64,000 bases of DNA from Lentzea waywayandensis (GTDB taxonomy: Bacteria > Actinomycetota > Actinomycetes > Mycobacteriales > Pseudonocardiaceae). Positions 16,205 to 25,206 of this stretch are shown piece after piece. Numbering within the stretch: the first letter of the stretch is position 1; each line of letters begins with the position of its first letter. The notes below the pieces were generated by a model. That model did not search any database, was not told the origin of the DNA, and saw nothing but the letters and a program-made list of their open reading frames with translations. The stretch lies in NCBI RefSeq assembly GCF_900115955.1, contig NZ_FOYL01000013.1, forward strand, positions 62,001 to 126,000, given 5' to 3'. A program made the position numbers and the translations under genes.

Positions 16205-17104
16205 CTACCGGAACAGCGCGGCGCAGTGCTCGGCGAACGCTTGCGCGCGGCGCGTCAACGGCCCACTCGCCCAGCCGAGCACCACGGGTGTGGTGGGTAC
16301 GTTGTCGCGCAACGGCAGGGCCAGCACCTCCAGCCCCTCGTACGACCGGGCCAACGCCGGTTGCTGGACGGTCATCGAGTAGCCGATGCCGCGCGCCACC
16401 AGCGACCGGGCGAGCTCGAAGCTGCGCGCCCGATGCGTCACGACCATCTCGACACCAGCGGCGGCGAACACGGACCGGAAGTAGCGCTCGCTCGGCGGCA
16501 CGTCGAGCAGCACGAACGGGTCGCCGGCCAGCTCGCTCAACGCCACCGCACGGCGCCGCCGCAACCGATGATCGGCGGGCAGCAGGATCCGGGGCGGCTG
16601 GTCGTACAACGTCCGGGTCTCGATGCCGGGCAGCAGGTCCTGGTCGTAGAGGAACGCGATCTCGCACCGCCCGGAGATCAGATCCTCGCCGATCTCCGGC
16701 AGGCTCCCCTCCACGAACCGCACCGACACCTCCGGATGCGCGCGCTCGAACGTCGCGATCGCCGCGGGCAGGTGAAACGGCGCGATGGGCGCGTAACAAC
16801 CAACGGTGAGCACACCACTCACGGTCGAACTGAGTCCGCGCGCCTCGGCACCGAGATCCCCCATCGCCCCGACGACTCGGCGAGCGTCGGCGAGAACCTG
16901 CGTGCCCGCCGCCGTCAACGCGGCCCCTCGGCGCGGCGATCGCATGACCAGCCGCAGGTCCAGCACCCGTTCCAACTCGCTCAACGCCAGCGAGATCGCG
17001 CCCTGCGAGACGTGGCAACGCGACGCGGCGGACGTCAGCGAGCCCGTCTCGGCCACCGCGATCAGATATTCGAGCTGCCGCACCGTCACGTTGGGCAGAT
17101 TCAT
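16205..17104 (-). CDS. LysR-family transcriptional regulator
   Basis: 299 residues, normal length for the family. The N-terminal winged helix has VRQLEYLIAVAETGSLTSAA and CHVSQGAISLALSELERVL. The C-terminal effector domain starts about residue 95 (GVLTVGCYAPIAPFHLPAAI). It is divergent from the nitroreductase-family gene at 17134 with only 29 bases between the starts, the classic layout for a LysR protein controlling its neighbour. The effector is unknown. Confidence 0.92.
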   Translation of the reverse strand: MNLPNVTVRQLEYLIAVAETGSLTSAASRCHVSQGAISLALSELERVLDLRLVMRSPRRGAALTAAGTQVLADARRVVGAMGDLGAEARGLSSTVSGVLTVGCYAPIAPFHLPAAIATFERAHPEVSVRFVEGSLPEIGEDLISGRCEIAFLYDQDLLPGIETRTLYDQPPRILLPADHRLRRRRAVALSELAGDPFVLLDVPPSERYFRSVFAAAGVEMVVTHRARSFELARSLVARGIGYSMTVQQPALARSYEGLEVLALPLRDNVPTTPVVLGWASGPLTRRAQAFAEHCAALFR

Positions 17105-17133
17105 GAGCTGAGCTTATAACTGACCGAAGAAAC

Positions 17134-17844
17134 GTGAACTGGCCAAAAGAGTCCCTCAACGGCATCGTCCGAGCGGTGACCCGATCGCACACCCACCCGT
17201 TCATCCCGTACACGCCGCCCCGGCTGCCGATCGAGGACGGACTCGACCGCGGCAGGGCGTTCCACCGCCTGCTCGACGAGCGAAGGTCCGTGCGCTGGTT
17301 CTCCCCCGACCCGGTCCCGAGAGAAGCGATCGAACTCGCGGTCCACGCCGCCAACACCGCCCCGAGCGGCGCGCACCAGCAGCCGTGGCGGTTCGTCGCC
17401 ACCCAGAGCCCGGAGCTCAAAAACCGCATCCGGGCAGCGGCGGAAGAAGAGGAACGCCGCTTCTACCACGAACGCGAGATCCCGGACTGGCACGCGGCGC
17501 TCGCCCGGCTGGAGACCGACGCGGACAAGGAGTTCCTGGAGGTCGCGCCCTGGCTGGTGGTCGCGTTCGCGCAGAAGCACCAGGACGGCAAGAAGACCTA
17601 CTACACCAACGAAAGCGTCGGAATCGCCTGCGGGTTCTTCATCGCGGCACTGCACTCGATGGGCCTGGCGACGCTCACGCACACCCCGAACCCGATGACG
17701 TTCCTGACCGATCTCCTCGGACGTGAGGGCGAACGGCCGTACATCCTGTTCCCGATCGGCTACCCGGCCGACGACTGCGAGGTGCCGGACCTCCACCGCA
17801 AACCGCTCGCGGAAGCACTCACGTTCGCCGACGGACTTGCCTGA
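17134..17844 (+). CDS. Nitroreductase-family flavoprotein, iodotyrosine-deiodinase/BluB-like clade
   Basis: 236 residues. Motifs LLDERRSVRWFSPDPVP, NTAPSGAHQQPWRFVA and GIACGFFIAALHSMGLATL define an FMN-dependent nitroreductase fold; SGAHQQPW is typical of the iodotyrosine deiodinase branch. A lid-like segment (EEEERRFYHEREIPDWH) covers the active site in that branch. Bacterial members may act on halogenated or nitro aromatics; the substrate here is unknown. The GTG at 17134 has no good ribosome site; GTG 17176 is an alternative start. Probably controlled by the divergent LysR protein. Confidence 0.82.
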   Translation: MNWPKESLNGIVRAVTRSHTHPFIPYTPPRLPIEDGLDRGRAFHRLLDERRSVRWFSPDPVPREAIELAVHAANTAPSGAHQQPWRFVATQSPELKNRIRAAAEEEERRFYHEREIPDWHAALARLETDADKEFLEVAPWLVVAFAQKHQDGKKTYYTNESVGIACGFFIAALHSMGLATLTHTPNPMTFLTDLLGREGERPYILFPIGYPADDCEVPDLHRKPLAEALTFADGLA

Positions 17845-17873
17845 TCCCCCCACCAGCGGGGAGCATCACCCTC

Positions 17874-18737
17874 GTGGACGAATTACGCGCGTTGCTCGCC
17901 AAGCACGCCAGGCCGGACATGACCTCGATCATCGAGGACGTCCTGGTCTCCAGGACCACGGCCGGCGGGCCGCCCACGCCGTCGATGTCCGGCACGATCC
18001 TCGCGTTCGTCGCCCAAGGCCGCAAACGGATCGCGTTGGGCGAGCGCGTCTACGACTACCGGGCCGGCCAGTACCTGGTGGCCTCGGTCGACATGCCGAT
18101 CACCGGCAACTACGTCGACATCAGCCCCTCCGAACCCGCGCTCGGCATCGGCCTCGTCCTCAAGCCGGACAAGGTCGCCGAACTGCTCCTGACCAACGAC
18201 CTCCCGAAACCCGCCGGCACCCCGGAAGGTCTGGCCGTCAGCGACGCGAGCCCGGAGCTGATCGACGCCGTGACGAGGCTCGCGCGCCTGCTCGACCAGC
18301 CGAGGGACGCGCGAGCGCTGGCCCCGCTGATCAAGCAGGAGATCCTCTGGCGGGTCATGACCGGCGAGCAGGGCGCGGTCGTCCGTCAGCTCGGCACCCA
18401 GGACAGCAGCCTGAGCCACATCGCCAAAGCGGTCAGGTGGATCCGCGAGAACTACGCCGAGTCGTTCAAGGTCGAGAACGTCGCGCGGATCGCGGGCATG
18501 AGCGAGTCGGCGTTCTACCGCAACTTCCAGGCCGTCACGGCGATGAGCCCGATCCAGTTCCAGAAGCAGATCCGGTTGCAGGAGGCCAGGTTGCTGCTCG
18601 CGACGAACAGGGACGTGACGAGCGTCAGCCACCGCGTCGGCTACGACAGCCCGTCGCAGTTCAGCCGCGAGTACCGCCGCCAGTTCGGCGTGCCGCCCAG
18701 CCAGGACGCGAAGCTCACGCTCCAGCCCGCTCTCTGA
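17874..18737 (+). CDS. AraC-family transcriptional regulator
   Basis: 287 residues from GTG, with GGGGAG about 10 bases upstream. The N-terminal cupin-type AraC_N domain spans about 35-165 (SMSGTILAFVAQGRKRIALG). The C-terminal double helix-turn-helix spans about 180-275 (KAVRWIRENYAESFKVENVA, IAGMSESAFYRNFQAVTAMS, RVGYDSPSQFSREYRRQFG). It follows the nitroreductase gene by 29 bases on the same strand. AraC_N proteins often control adjacent oxidoreductases, so it may act on the preceding gene. Its 3' end overlaps the convergent membrane-protein gene by 23 bases. Confidence 0.92.
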   Translation: MDELRALLAKHARPDMTSIIEDVLVSRTTAGGPPTPSMSGTILAFVAQGRKRIALGERVYDYRAGQYLVASVDMPITGNYVDISPSEPALGIGLVLKPDKVAELLLTNDLPKPAGTPEGLAVSDASPELIDAVTRLARLLDQPRDARALAPLIKQEILWRVMTGEQGAVVRQLGTQDSSLSHIAKAVRWIRENYAESFKVENVARIAGMSESAFYRNFQAVTAMSPIQFQKQIRLQEARLLLATNRDVTSVSHRVGYDSPSQFSREYRRQFGVPPSQDAKLTLQPAL

Positions 18738-19893
18738 CGTCCAGGTACACCGCGCGGACCTCCAGCGTCCGCTCGACCTTCTCGATCACGGGCGCGAAGA
18801 ACTGGCGCCGGTGATCGGCGTCGCTCATCGAGGTCACCGAGAAGTACATGCTGCCGAACGCCGCGAACAGCGTGGCGTTGCGCAACATCGCGGATGGCAC
18901 ACCCAGCCACGACATCTTCGGCGGCTCCCCGATCCACAGCTCGGCGATCGCGGGCGTCACGACGATCAGGCCCAGCACCACGAAGAACGCGAACAGCGCG
19001 AGCCCGATCACCGCGGCCTGCACCAGTTGCCGGATCGCGAGCACCACCAGCAGGTTGCGCGTCTGGCGGCCGTTCAACCGCTTGGGCTGCAACGGTTCGG
19101 TGATCTCCACTTCGGACAGCGGCGTGCCCTTGCAGGCGACCTGCAACACTTCGGGCCGCAGGTCCTGTTCGACGCGGCCGATCTCGTCGCGCAACCGGGC
19201 GGCCGCCGCCAGCACGGTGATCGCGGCGAACAGCAGCACGACCAGGCTGACCCGAGGCCAGCGCAGCTGGTTCATCGCCTGCCACAGCTCACCGGTGAAG
19301 AACAGGAACAACGTCACGAACAGCATCGGCGGCAACGCCCGGCCGAGCAGGTGCACGCTGTTGCTCAGGTCGGCGATCACGTGCCGGATGGCGGCCTTGA
19401 GCAACGCACCCAGCCCGTAGGTGGTCGCCAGCATCGTCGCCACGAACGCCACGCCGAAGAAGACGATGAACCACAACGCGGTCACCCACCACGCCGTCTC
19501 GGGATCCTCGGCTCCCGGCGTGGTGACCTTCTCGTCGATCGCGAGTTGCAGCAACGGCACGATCACCGGCATCGCCGCGTACGCCACCAGCACCGCCACG
19601 GTCATGCGCGGCGAGAAGCTCGGCAACCGCCGCACGAACACCGAGAGCAGGAACCACGCGGACACCATCACCGCGACGATCACGCCGAGCAGCACCCACT
19701 TCGACAGACCGGCGGACCGCAGCAGCACCAGCCAGGCGAGGCTGCCGACCGCCACGAACGTCAGCGCCGGCAGCATTCGCGGCAGCACGTGCGACTGGAA
19801 GCCGTAGCCCTCGATCATGGTCGGCGCGCCCTGCCGGACGAACCACTGCTCGGTCCGCCGCACGACCGTTTCCGAAGCCACGGCGAGGATCAT
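18715..19893 (-). CDS. Polytopic membrane protein of unknown function
   Basis: 392 residues with about 8-9 hydrophobic segments (for example LPALTFVAVGSLAWLVLL, WVLLGVIVAVMVSAWFLL, ALWFIVFFGVAFVATMLA, LVVLLFAAITVLAAAA, VIGLALFAFFVVLGLIVV). Between them is a soluble stretch of about 60 residues (RLRDEIGRVEQDLRPEVLQV and onward). No transporter signature is evident. The ATG lies 3 bases after the stop of the SDR gene, so both are on one transcript. It may form part of a membrane stress or signalling unit with the STAND protein upstream; this is inference. Confidence 0.75.
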   Translation of the reverse strand: MILAVASETVVRRTEQWFVRQGAPTMIEGYGFQSHVLPRMLPALTFVAVGSLAWLVLLRSAGLSKWVLLGVIVAVMVSAWFLLSVFVRRLPSFSPRMTVAVLVAYAAMPVIVPLLQLAIDEKVTTPGAEDPETAWWVTALWFIVFFGVAFVATMLATTYGLGALLKAAIRHVIADLSNSVHLLGRALPPMLFVTLFLFFTGELWQAMNQLRWPRVSLVVLLFAAITVLAAAARLRDEIGRVEQDLRPEVLQVACKGTPLSEVEITEPLQPKRLNGRQTRNLLVVLAIRQLVQAAVIGLALFAFFVVLGLIVVTPAIAELWIGEPPKMSWLGVPSAMLRNATLFAAFGSMYFSVTSMSDADHRRQFFAPVIEKVERTLEVRAVYLDVRERAGA

Positions 19894-19896
19894 GCC

Positions 19897-20712
19897 TCAC
19901 CGTTCGAACAGGCGCGCCATGATGGTGTAGTAGTGGGTCGGCGTGATGCGGGCGAGCGCGTCGAACACGTAGGCGTCCGGCCCGACCAGCACGCGCGACT
20001 TTCCCTTTTCAACCCCGCGATGGATGACCTCGGCGGCCTTGTCGGGGGTGGTCAGCGCGATCTTGTCGAAGTCCGCCGCGATCTGCTCCAGCGACCGGCC
20101 CTGCTCGTCGAGTTCGGTGTGGAAGCGCCCCTTGCGGACGATGTTGGTCTTGATGCCGCCGGGGTGCACGGCGACCGCCGAGACGCCGGTACCGCGCAGC
20201 TCCTGGCGCAGCGAGTCGGTGAAGCCGCGGACGGCGAACTTCGCGGCGCAGTAGGCGCTCTGGTTCGGCATGCCGCACAGCCCGAACACGCTGGAGGTGT
20301 TCACGATGACGCCGTAGTTCTGCTTGACCAGCAACGGCAGGAACGCCCGCGTCCCGTTGACGACACCCCAGTAGTTGATGTCGAACAGCCAGGAGTCGTC
20401 CTCCGCGACGGAGTTCAGCACCGACGTGGACGTGGCGACGCCCGCGTTGTTGAACACGGCCGCGAGCGGCAGGTCCAGCCAGGCCTGCACCTCCTTGGCG
20501 AACCGCTGCACGTCGTCGGCGTCCCGGACGTCGAGGATCCGGCTGAGCACCGGGCCCTTCAGCGACGCGGCGGTCTCCTCCAGGCCGATCTCGTCGACGT
20601 CGGCGATGATCACCGGCGAACCGTGCCGGGACAGTCGCTGCGCGAGGCTGCGGCCGATTCCCGAGGCCGCCCCGGTGATCACCGCCGGACGTCCTGAGAT
20701 CTTGCGGACCAT
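19897..20712 (-). CDS. Short-chain dehydrogenase/reductase
   Basis: 271 residues from ATG 20712 (MVRKISGRPAVITGAASGIG), with AGGGAG 8 bases upstream. The classical SDR pattern is complete: glycine-rich TGAASGIG for NAD(P), NNAGVA, catalytic Ser in NTSSVFG, and YxxxK in SAYCAAK. The acidic residue after the second strand (IIADVDE) favours NAD over NADP. The C-terminal extension (ITPTHYYTIMARLFER) resembles SDRs annotated with lipid or retinol-type substrates. Co-transcribed with the STAND protein upstream and the membrane protein downstream. Confidence 0.9.
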   Translation of the reverse strand: MVRKISGRPAVITGAASGIGRSLAQRLSRHGSPVIIADVDEIGLEETAASLKGPVLSRILDVRDADDVQRFAKEVQAWLDLPLAAVFNNAGVATSTSVLNSVAEDDSWLFDINYWGVVNGTRAFLPLLVKQNYGVIVNTSSVFGLCGMPNQSAYCAAKFAVRGFTDSLRQELRGTGVSAVAVHPGGIKTNIVRKGRFHTELDEQGRSLEQIAADFDKIALTTPDKAAEVIHRGVEKGKSRVLVGPDAYVFDALARITPTHYYTIMARLFER

Positions 20713-20740
20713 GCTCGTGCTCCCTGTCGTCGTGAGCGCC

Positions 20741-22690
20741 TCACGTTTCCAGTGATCGCTCCGCCACACCAGAGTCGATCAGCTTCGCCCGAACGCCTTC
20801 CAGATCGGGATGCCCGAGCCTGGTGAGCAGCGCTTCGGCCCGCGACCAGGCCTGACGCGCGCCTTCGGTGTCTCCGGCGGCCGCGAGCGCGTCGCCGAGA
20901 TCACCCGCGCACTGCGCCTCGCCGTACCGCTCCCCCAGCCCCGCGAGCTGGTCGACCGCGAGCGACAGCACCACGGCGGCGCGTTCGTGCTCGCCGAGCT
21001 TGTGGTGGACGTGTCCCAGCGTGCGCAGCGCGTACGCCTCGCCGTCGAGGTCGCCCAGGACGCGCAACCGGTGCAGCGCCTCGGTGGAGTGATCGAGTGC
21101 CGCGTCGAGGTCGCCGATCATCGCGTTGGCCCACCCGAGCGCGCCCTGGATGAGCGCGATCCACGACGGGTTCCTGGTGGTGATGAACTGTTCCAGGGCC
21201 TTCTGGGCGTGCGCGAGTGCCGTGGTGAAGTCCTCGGCCATCGCGTGCGACCAGGCGATCGAGAAGTGCGTGACACCGACGTTCACGGCGTCGCCCTGGT
21301 GCAGCTCCAAGGCTCTCGCGAGGTCGGCCTGCGCGCCAGTGTGATCGCCGAGCATGGCTTTGCCGCGCCCCAGCAGGTGCAGCGTGACCGCCTCCGCGGA
21401 CCGGTCCCCCAGCCGTTTCGCCGCGGCCAGGGCGAGGTGCTGGGTGGACGCCCGGTCGTCCCATCGGCCGCAGCGGTACAGGAAGGTCGACATCGTCCAC
21501 GGCAGCTGCCAGGCGTGGACGTCGAAGCCCTTCCGCACGGCCAGGTCTGTGGCCGCGAGCAGCACCGGTAGCTCGGCTTCCAGCCACGCCTGCGCCTCCT
21601 CGTACCCGCCGAACGACGCAGACGACTCGACGTCGATCGACGGCCAATGCGGGGCGAGACACCGTTCCGCCGCGAAGGCCGTGTGGAGGTAGTGGTCCAG
21701 CAGCCGCCGCAAAGCCGGCCGTGCCTCGTCCTCCGTCGCCAGGTCTGCCGCGAACGCCCTGAGCACGTCGTGCAGCCGGAACCGGCCGGGCACGTGCTCG
21801 TCCACCAGATGCGCGCGGGTCAGCTCCGCCAACGGCTTGCGCGCCTGGCCTTCCAGCAGGACCTCGGCCGCCCGCACGTCCAAATCCGGTCCACAATGGA
21901 CGCCCAACAACCGGAACAGCCGCGCCGCGTCGTCCGGCAGCGCGTTGTAGGACATGGAGAACACGGCATCCAGCGCGTCGAGACGTTCGTTCTGAAGCTC
22001 GTCCACCAGCGCCCGCAACGGAAACGCCGGATAGGACAACACCCGCGCGGCCACCACGGCCAGCGTCAGCGGCAGCCCGCCGGAGCACCGCACCAGTTCC
22101 GCCACGGCCTCGGTGTCGCCGAGCCGGTCGGCACCGAGCCGCAGCGCCAGCAGCGCGACGGCCTCGTCCTCCGCCAGCACCGGCACGGTGAGCGGCTGGG
22201 CCTGCTCGTACGCCACCAGGCCGTGCATCCGGTTGCGGCTGGTGACGATCACCAGGCTGTCGGCTCCACTGGGCAGCAACGGCCTGACCTGCTCCTCGTC
22301 CCGGGCGTTGTCGAGCACGACGAGCATCCGCCGGTCGGCCACCAGCCCGCGGAACAACGCGCCGCGCGCCTCCAGGTCGTCCGGGATCCGTTCGGGCACC
22401 ACGCCCAGCGCGTCCAGGAAACCGCGCAGCACCACCGCCGGTGACGAGGGTTCGGCGGCCGGGTCGAACCCGCGCAGGTTCACGTAGAGCTGGCCGCCGG
22501 GGAACCGGTCGAGGTTGTCGTAGGCCCAGCGCACGGCCAGCGACGTCTTGCCGAACCCGCCGGGCCCGCCGATCACCGCCACCCCGGACTCGATCGCGTC
22601 CAGCGCCTTGAGCTCGTCCAGCCTCCCCACGAACACCGGCGGTCTGGCAGGCAACTGCCGTGGCACAACGACTTCCCCGGATCTCCCCAC
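20741..22690 (-). CDS. STAND (NB-ARC) ATPase with TPR repeats
   Basis: 649 residues. It starts with the actinobacterial NB-ARC lead-in PRQLPARPPVFVGRLDEL, then Walker A GGPGGFGKTSLA, Walker B RMLVVLDNA, and GGLPLTLAVVA near the hinge. A winged-helix region follows, then about 300 residues of TPR-type repeats (for example LGWANAMIGDLDAALDHSTE). It is AfsR-like but lacks the N-terminal SARP DNA-binding domain, so it acts through protein partners or as a switch ATPase. GTG 22690 is taken as the start; GTG 22666, after GGGGAA, is an alternative. Same strand as, and 28 bases before, the SDR gene. Confidence 0.85.
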   Translation of the reverse strand: MGRSGEVVVPRQLPARPPVFVGRLDELKALDAIESGVAVIGGPGGFGKTSLAVRWAYDNLDRFPGGQLYVNLRGFDPAAEPSSPAVVLRGFLDALGVVPERIPDDLEARGALFRGLVADRRMLVVLDNARDEEQVRPLLPSGADSLVIVTSRNRMHGLVAYEQAQPLTVPVLAEDEAVALLALRLGADRLGDTEAVAELVRCSGGLPLTLAVVAARVLSYPAFPLRALVDELQNERLDALDAVFSMSYNALPDDAARLFRLLGVHCGPDLDVRAAEVLLEGQARKPLAELTRAHLVDEHVPGRFRLHDVLRAFAADLATEDEARPALRRLLDHYLHTAFAAERCLAPHWPSIDVESSASFGGYEEAQAWLEAELPVLLAATDLAVRKGFDVHAWQLPWTMSTFLYRCGRWDDRASTQHLALAAAKRLGDRSAEAVTLHLLGRGKAMLGDHTGAQADLARALELHQGDAVNVGVTHFSIAWSHAMAEDFTTALAHAQKALEQFITTRNPSWIALIQGALGWANAMIGDLDAALDHSTEALHRLRVLGDLDGEAYALRTLGHVHHKLGEHERAAVVLSLAVDQLAGLGERYGEAQCAGDLGDALAAAGDTEGARQAWSRAEALLTRLGHPDLEGVRAKLIDSGVAERSLET

Positions 22691-22700
22691 ACGACCGATG

Positions 22701-24350
22701 CTAGGCGCGCAACTCGGGGAACTGATCGTCCCGCCACTCCCCTGGTCCGTCGAAGCCCTTCTCTTCCCGGGTCCGCAGATCGACGCGCCGGATCTTGCCC
22801 GACACGGTCTTGGGCAGCTCGAAGAACTCCAGCCGCCGGATCCGCTGGAAGGGCGCCAGGTTCTCGCGGGCGTGCCGCAGGATCTCCAGCGCCGTCTCGC
22901 GAGTCGGCTCCCAGCCCGCGCTCAGTGCCACGTACGCCTTGGGCACGGCGAGCCGCAGCGGGTCCGGCGCCGGTACGACCGCGGCCTCGGTGACCGCCGG
23001 GTGTTCGATCAGCACGCTCTCCAGCTCGAACGGCGAGATCTTGTAGTCCGACGCCTTGAACACGTCGTCCGTGCGCCCGATGTAGAACAGGTAGCCGTCG
23101 TCATCACGGCTCGCGATGTCGCCCGTGTGGTAGTAACCGCCGGCCATCGCCTCGGCGTTGCGCTCGTCGTCGCCGTGGTAGCCGACCATCAACGACATCG
23201 GGCGTTGCGCGAGGTCGATGCAGATCTCGCCCTCCTGAGCCAGTTCGCCGGTGATCGGGTCGACCAGCACGACCGGAACGCCCTGCAACGGCCGTCCCAT
23301 CGAGCCGAGCTTCACCTCGGCGCCCGGCACGTTGCCGACCGACAGCGTGGTCTCGGTCTGGCCGAACCCGTCGCGGATCGTCAGGCCCCACTGCTTCTGG
23401 ACCTGTTCGATCACCTCGGGGTTGAGCGGCTCACCGGCGGCCACGACCTCGCGCAACCCGCCCGGCCCGCCGCTGAGGTCGGCCTTGATCAGTATCCGCC
23501 ACACGGTCGGCGGCGCGCAGAACGTGCTGACGTTCTTCGCGCGGATCTGGCCGAGCAGCGCGGCCGCGTCGAACCGGGCGTAGTTGTAGACGAAGATCGT
23601 CGCTTCGGCGATCCACGGCGCGAAGAAGCAACTCCAGGCGTGCTTGGCCCAGCCGGGCGAGCTGATGTTGAGGTGCACGTCGCCGGGCTTCACGCCGATC
23701 CAGTGCATGGTCGTGAGGTGCCCGACCGGGTACGAGACCTGGGTGTGCTCGACGAGCTTGGGACGGCTGGTCGTGCCGGACGTGAAGTACAGCAGCAGCC
23801 GGTCGTCCGCCGTGGTCTTCGGGTGCGGCAACGGGTGGTCCGGCACCTCGGCGGTCTCGGCGTGGTCCAACGGACCCGTGCCACCGACCGTGATCACCAC
23901 AGGTCCCTCTTCGAACTTGCCGGCGTCCTCGGCCCGCGCGATGACGTGCCGCACCGAACCCCGGTGCAACCGGTCGGCGAGATCAGCCGGTCCCAGCGCG
24001 GTCGTGGTCGGCATGATCACCGCGCCGAGCTTCATCACCGCGAGCATCGACTCCCACAGCTCGGCCTGGTTGCCCAGCATGATCATCACGCTGTCGCCGC
24101 GACCGACGCCCTGCCGCGCGAGCCAGCGCGCGACGCTGTTCGACCGGCGGCGCAGCTCGTCGAACGAGTAGGCGCGCTCGGAGCCGTCCTCCTCGACGAT
24201 GTGCAACGCCGTGGTGGTGTTGCCCTCCGCGATGACGTCGAACCAGTCGTGCGCCCAGTTGAAGCCGCCGTCGAAGCTCGGCCAGGTGAACGCGTCGGGA
24301 TCCGTGAGCATCAGGTCGCGGGCCGCGCGGTAGATGTCGTGACTGGACAT
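22701..24350 (-). CDS. Acyl-CoA synthetase (AMP-forming, medium-chain/acetyl-CoA-synthetase-like)
   Basis: 549 residues from ATG 24350 (MSSHDIYRAARDL). ANL-superfamily motifs are complete: P-loop YFTSGTTSRPKLVEHT, DGFGQTET, YHTGDIASRDDDGYLFYIGR and the hinge/lysine region TDDVFKASDYKISPFELE, PKTVSGKIRRVDL. The SGTTSRPK form, where many acyl-CoA ligases have SGTTGxPK, is seen in acetyl-/medium-chain acyl-CoA synthetases. Reaction: carboxylic acid + ATP + CoA to acyl-CoA + AMP + PPi. It faces a GAF-LuxR regulator across a palindromic site and is followed after 10 bases by the STAND gene. Confidence 0.9.
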   Translation of the reverse strand: MSSHDIYRAARDLMLTDPDAFTWPSFDGGFNWAHDWFDVIAEGNTTTALHIVEEDGSERAYSFDELRRRSNSVARWLARQGVGRGDSVMIMLGNQAELWESMLAVMKLGAVIMPTTTALGPADLADRLHRGSVRHVIARAEDAGKFEEGPVVITVGGTGPLDHAETAEVPDHPLPHPKTTADDRLLLYFTSGTTSRPKLVEHTQVSYPVGHLTTMHWIGVKPGDVHLNISSPGWAKHAWSCFFAPWIAEATIFVYNYARFDAAALLGQIRAKNVSTFCAPPTVWRILIKADLSGGPGGLREVVAAGEPLNPEVIEQVQKQWGLTIRDGFGQTETTLSVGNVPGAEVKLGSMGRPLQGVPVVLVDPITGELAQEGEICIDLAQRPMSLMVGYHGDDERNAEAMAGGYYHTGDIASRDDDGYLFYIGRTDDVFKASDYKISPFELESVLIEHPAVTEAAVVPAPDPLRLAVPKAYVALSAGWEPTRETALEILRHARENLAPFQRIRRLEFFELPKTVSGKIRRVDLRTREEKGFDGPGEWRDDQFPELRA

Positions 24351-24380
24351 GACGCAGAGGGTGGGAGTGCCGGAGCCGCC

Positions 24381-24406
24381 GGTATACCCCCGGATGGGGG
24401 TGTACC
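24381..24406. promoter_or_regulatory. Near-perfect inverted repeat, probable operator between acyl-CoA synthetase and LuxR genes
   Basis: GGTATACCCCC, four bases, then GGGGGTGTACC: 11-bp arms with one mismatch. It sits 31 bases before the acyl-CoA synthetase start and just before the likely LuxR start. The position suits autoregulation and control of the ligase by the LuxR protein. Confidence 0.6.
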
Positions 24407-24417
24407 CCTTTTCGAGG

Positions 24418-25206
24418 GTGCTGCCGTCAGCGAAACTGCTGGATGTGCTGCCAGACCGTTTCCAGGCAATGTTGCCGCAGCGCCTGGACATGCTTCGCCG
24501 AGCCACCGGGCTGCCCGTCGTGTTCGGTGGAGCGTTGACGCCTGGCCACGACCTGCTGCTGAGCAGTTTCCTCGGCACGCACGGCTCTTCGTTGCACGGT
24601 CTGCGCGTCGGCACCGGCCGGGGCCTGGGCGGCACCGCGATCGCGATGGGCACGGCGGTCCGCGTCAACGACTACGCCACGACCAGGGCGATCACCCACG
24701 AGTTCGATCAGATGGTGGTGGTGAACGAACGCCTGACCTCGGTGTTCGCCTACCCGGTGACGGTGCGGGGCACCGTGCGCGGCGTGCTCTACGGAGCCGT
24801 GCGCGGACAGACGACAGTGGGTGACCGGGCGATCAGGATGGCCGGCGCCATCGCGCAGGGATTCGCACAGGACCTGGACATGCCTTCCATACCCACGCAG
24901 GCCGCACTCCGCGAACTCGCCGAGGTCGCCAAGCTCGTCGGCGATCCCGTGCTGCGCGAACGACTCCGCAAGGTGCACCAGAACCTCGGCGGCGAACCAC
25001 CCGTCAGCGTCCCCAGCGGCCTGACCCCGCGCGAACTCGATACGCTTCGGCTGGCCGCGGTCGGTGCGTCCAACCGGGAGATCGCCGCCGAGCTCGGACT
25101 GAGCACCGAAACCGTCAAGGCCTACCTCCGGGGTGCGATGCGCAAACTGGGGGTGCACAACAGAACCGCCGCCGTCCACGCGGCGAGGTCGACGGGAGCG
25201 CTTTGA
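24418..25206 (+). CDS. GAF-domain LuxR-family transcriptional regulator
   Basis: About 262 residues from GTG 24418. The frame is open from ATG 24349, but that ATG overlaps the divergent ligase start and the operator lies in between, so a downstream start is preferred; ATG 24469 or 24490 are also possible. A GAF-like sensor region spans the middle (RATGLPVVFGG, VRVNDYATTRAITHEFDQMV, YPVTVRGTVRGVLYGAVRG). The C-terminal LuxR helix-turn-helix has LTPRELDTLRLAAVGASNRE, IAAELGLSTETVKAYLRGAM and RKLGVHNR. Proteins of this type commonly lie beside acyl-CoA synthetase genes. The ligand may be an acyl compound (inference). Confidence 0.85.
   Translation: MLPSAKLLDVLPDRFQAMLPQRLDMLRRATGLPVVFGGALTPGHDLLLSSFLGTHGSSLHGLRVGTGRGLGGTAIAMGTAVRVNDYATTRAITHEFDQMVVVNERLTSVFAYPVTVRGTVRGVLYGAVRGQTTVGDRAIRMAGAIAQGFAQDLDMPSIPTQAALRELAEVAKLVGDPVLRERLRKVHQNLGGEPPVSVPSGLTPRELDTLRLAAVGASNREIAAELGLSTETVKAYLRGAMRKLGVHNRTAAVHAARSTGAL

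Noticed and set aside
24349..24417. ATG 24349 as start of the GAF-LuxR regulator
   Set aside because: It overlaps the divergent ligase ATG, the operator palindrome would be inside the gene, and the codons between lack the local GC bias.
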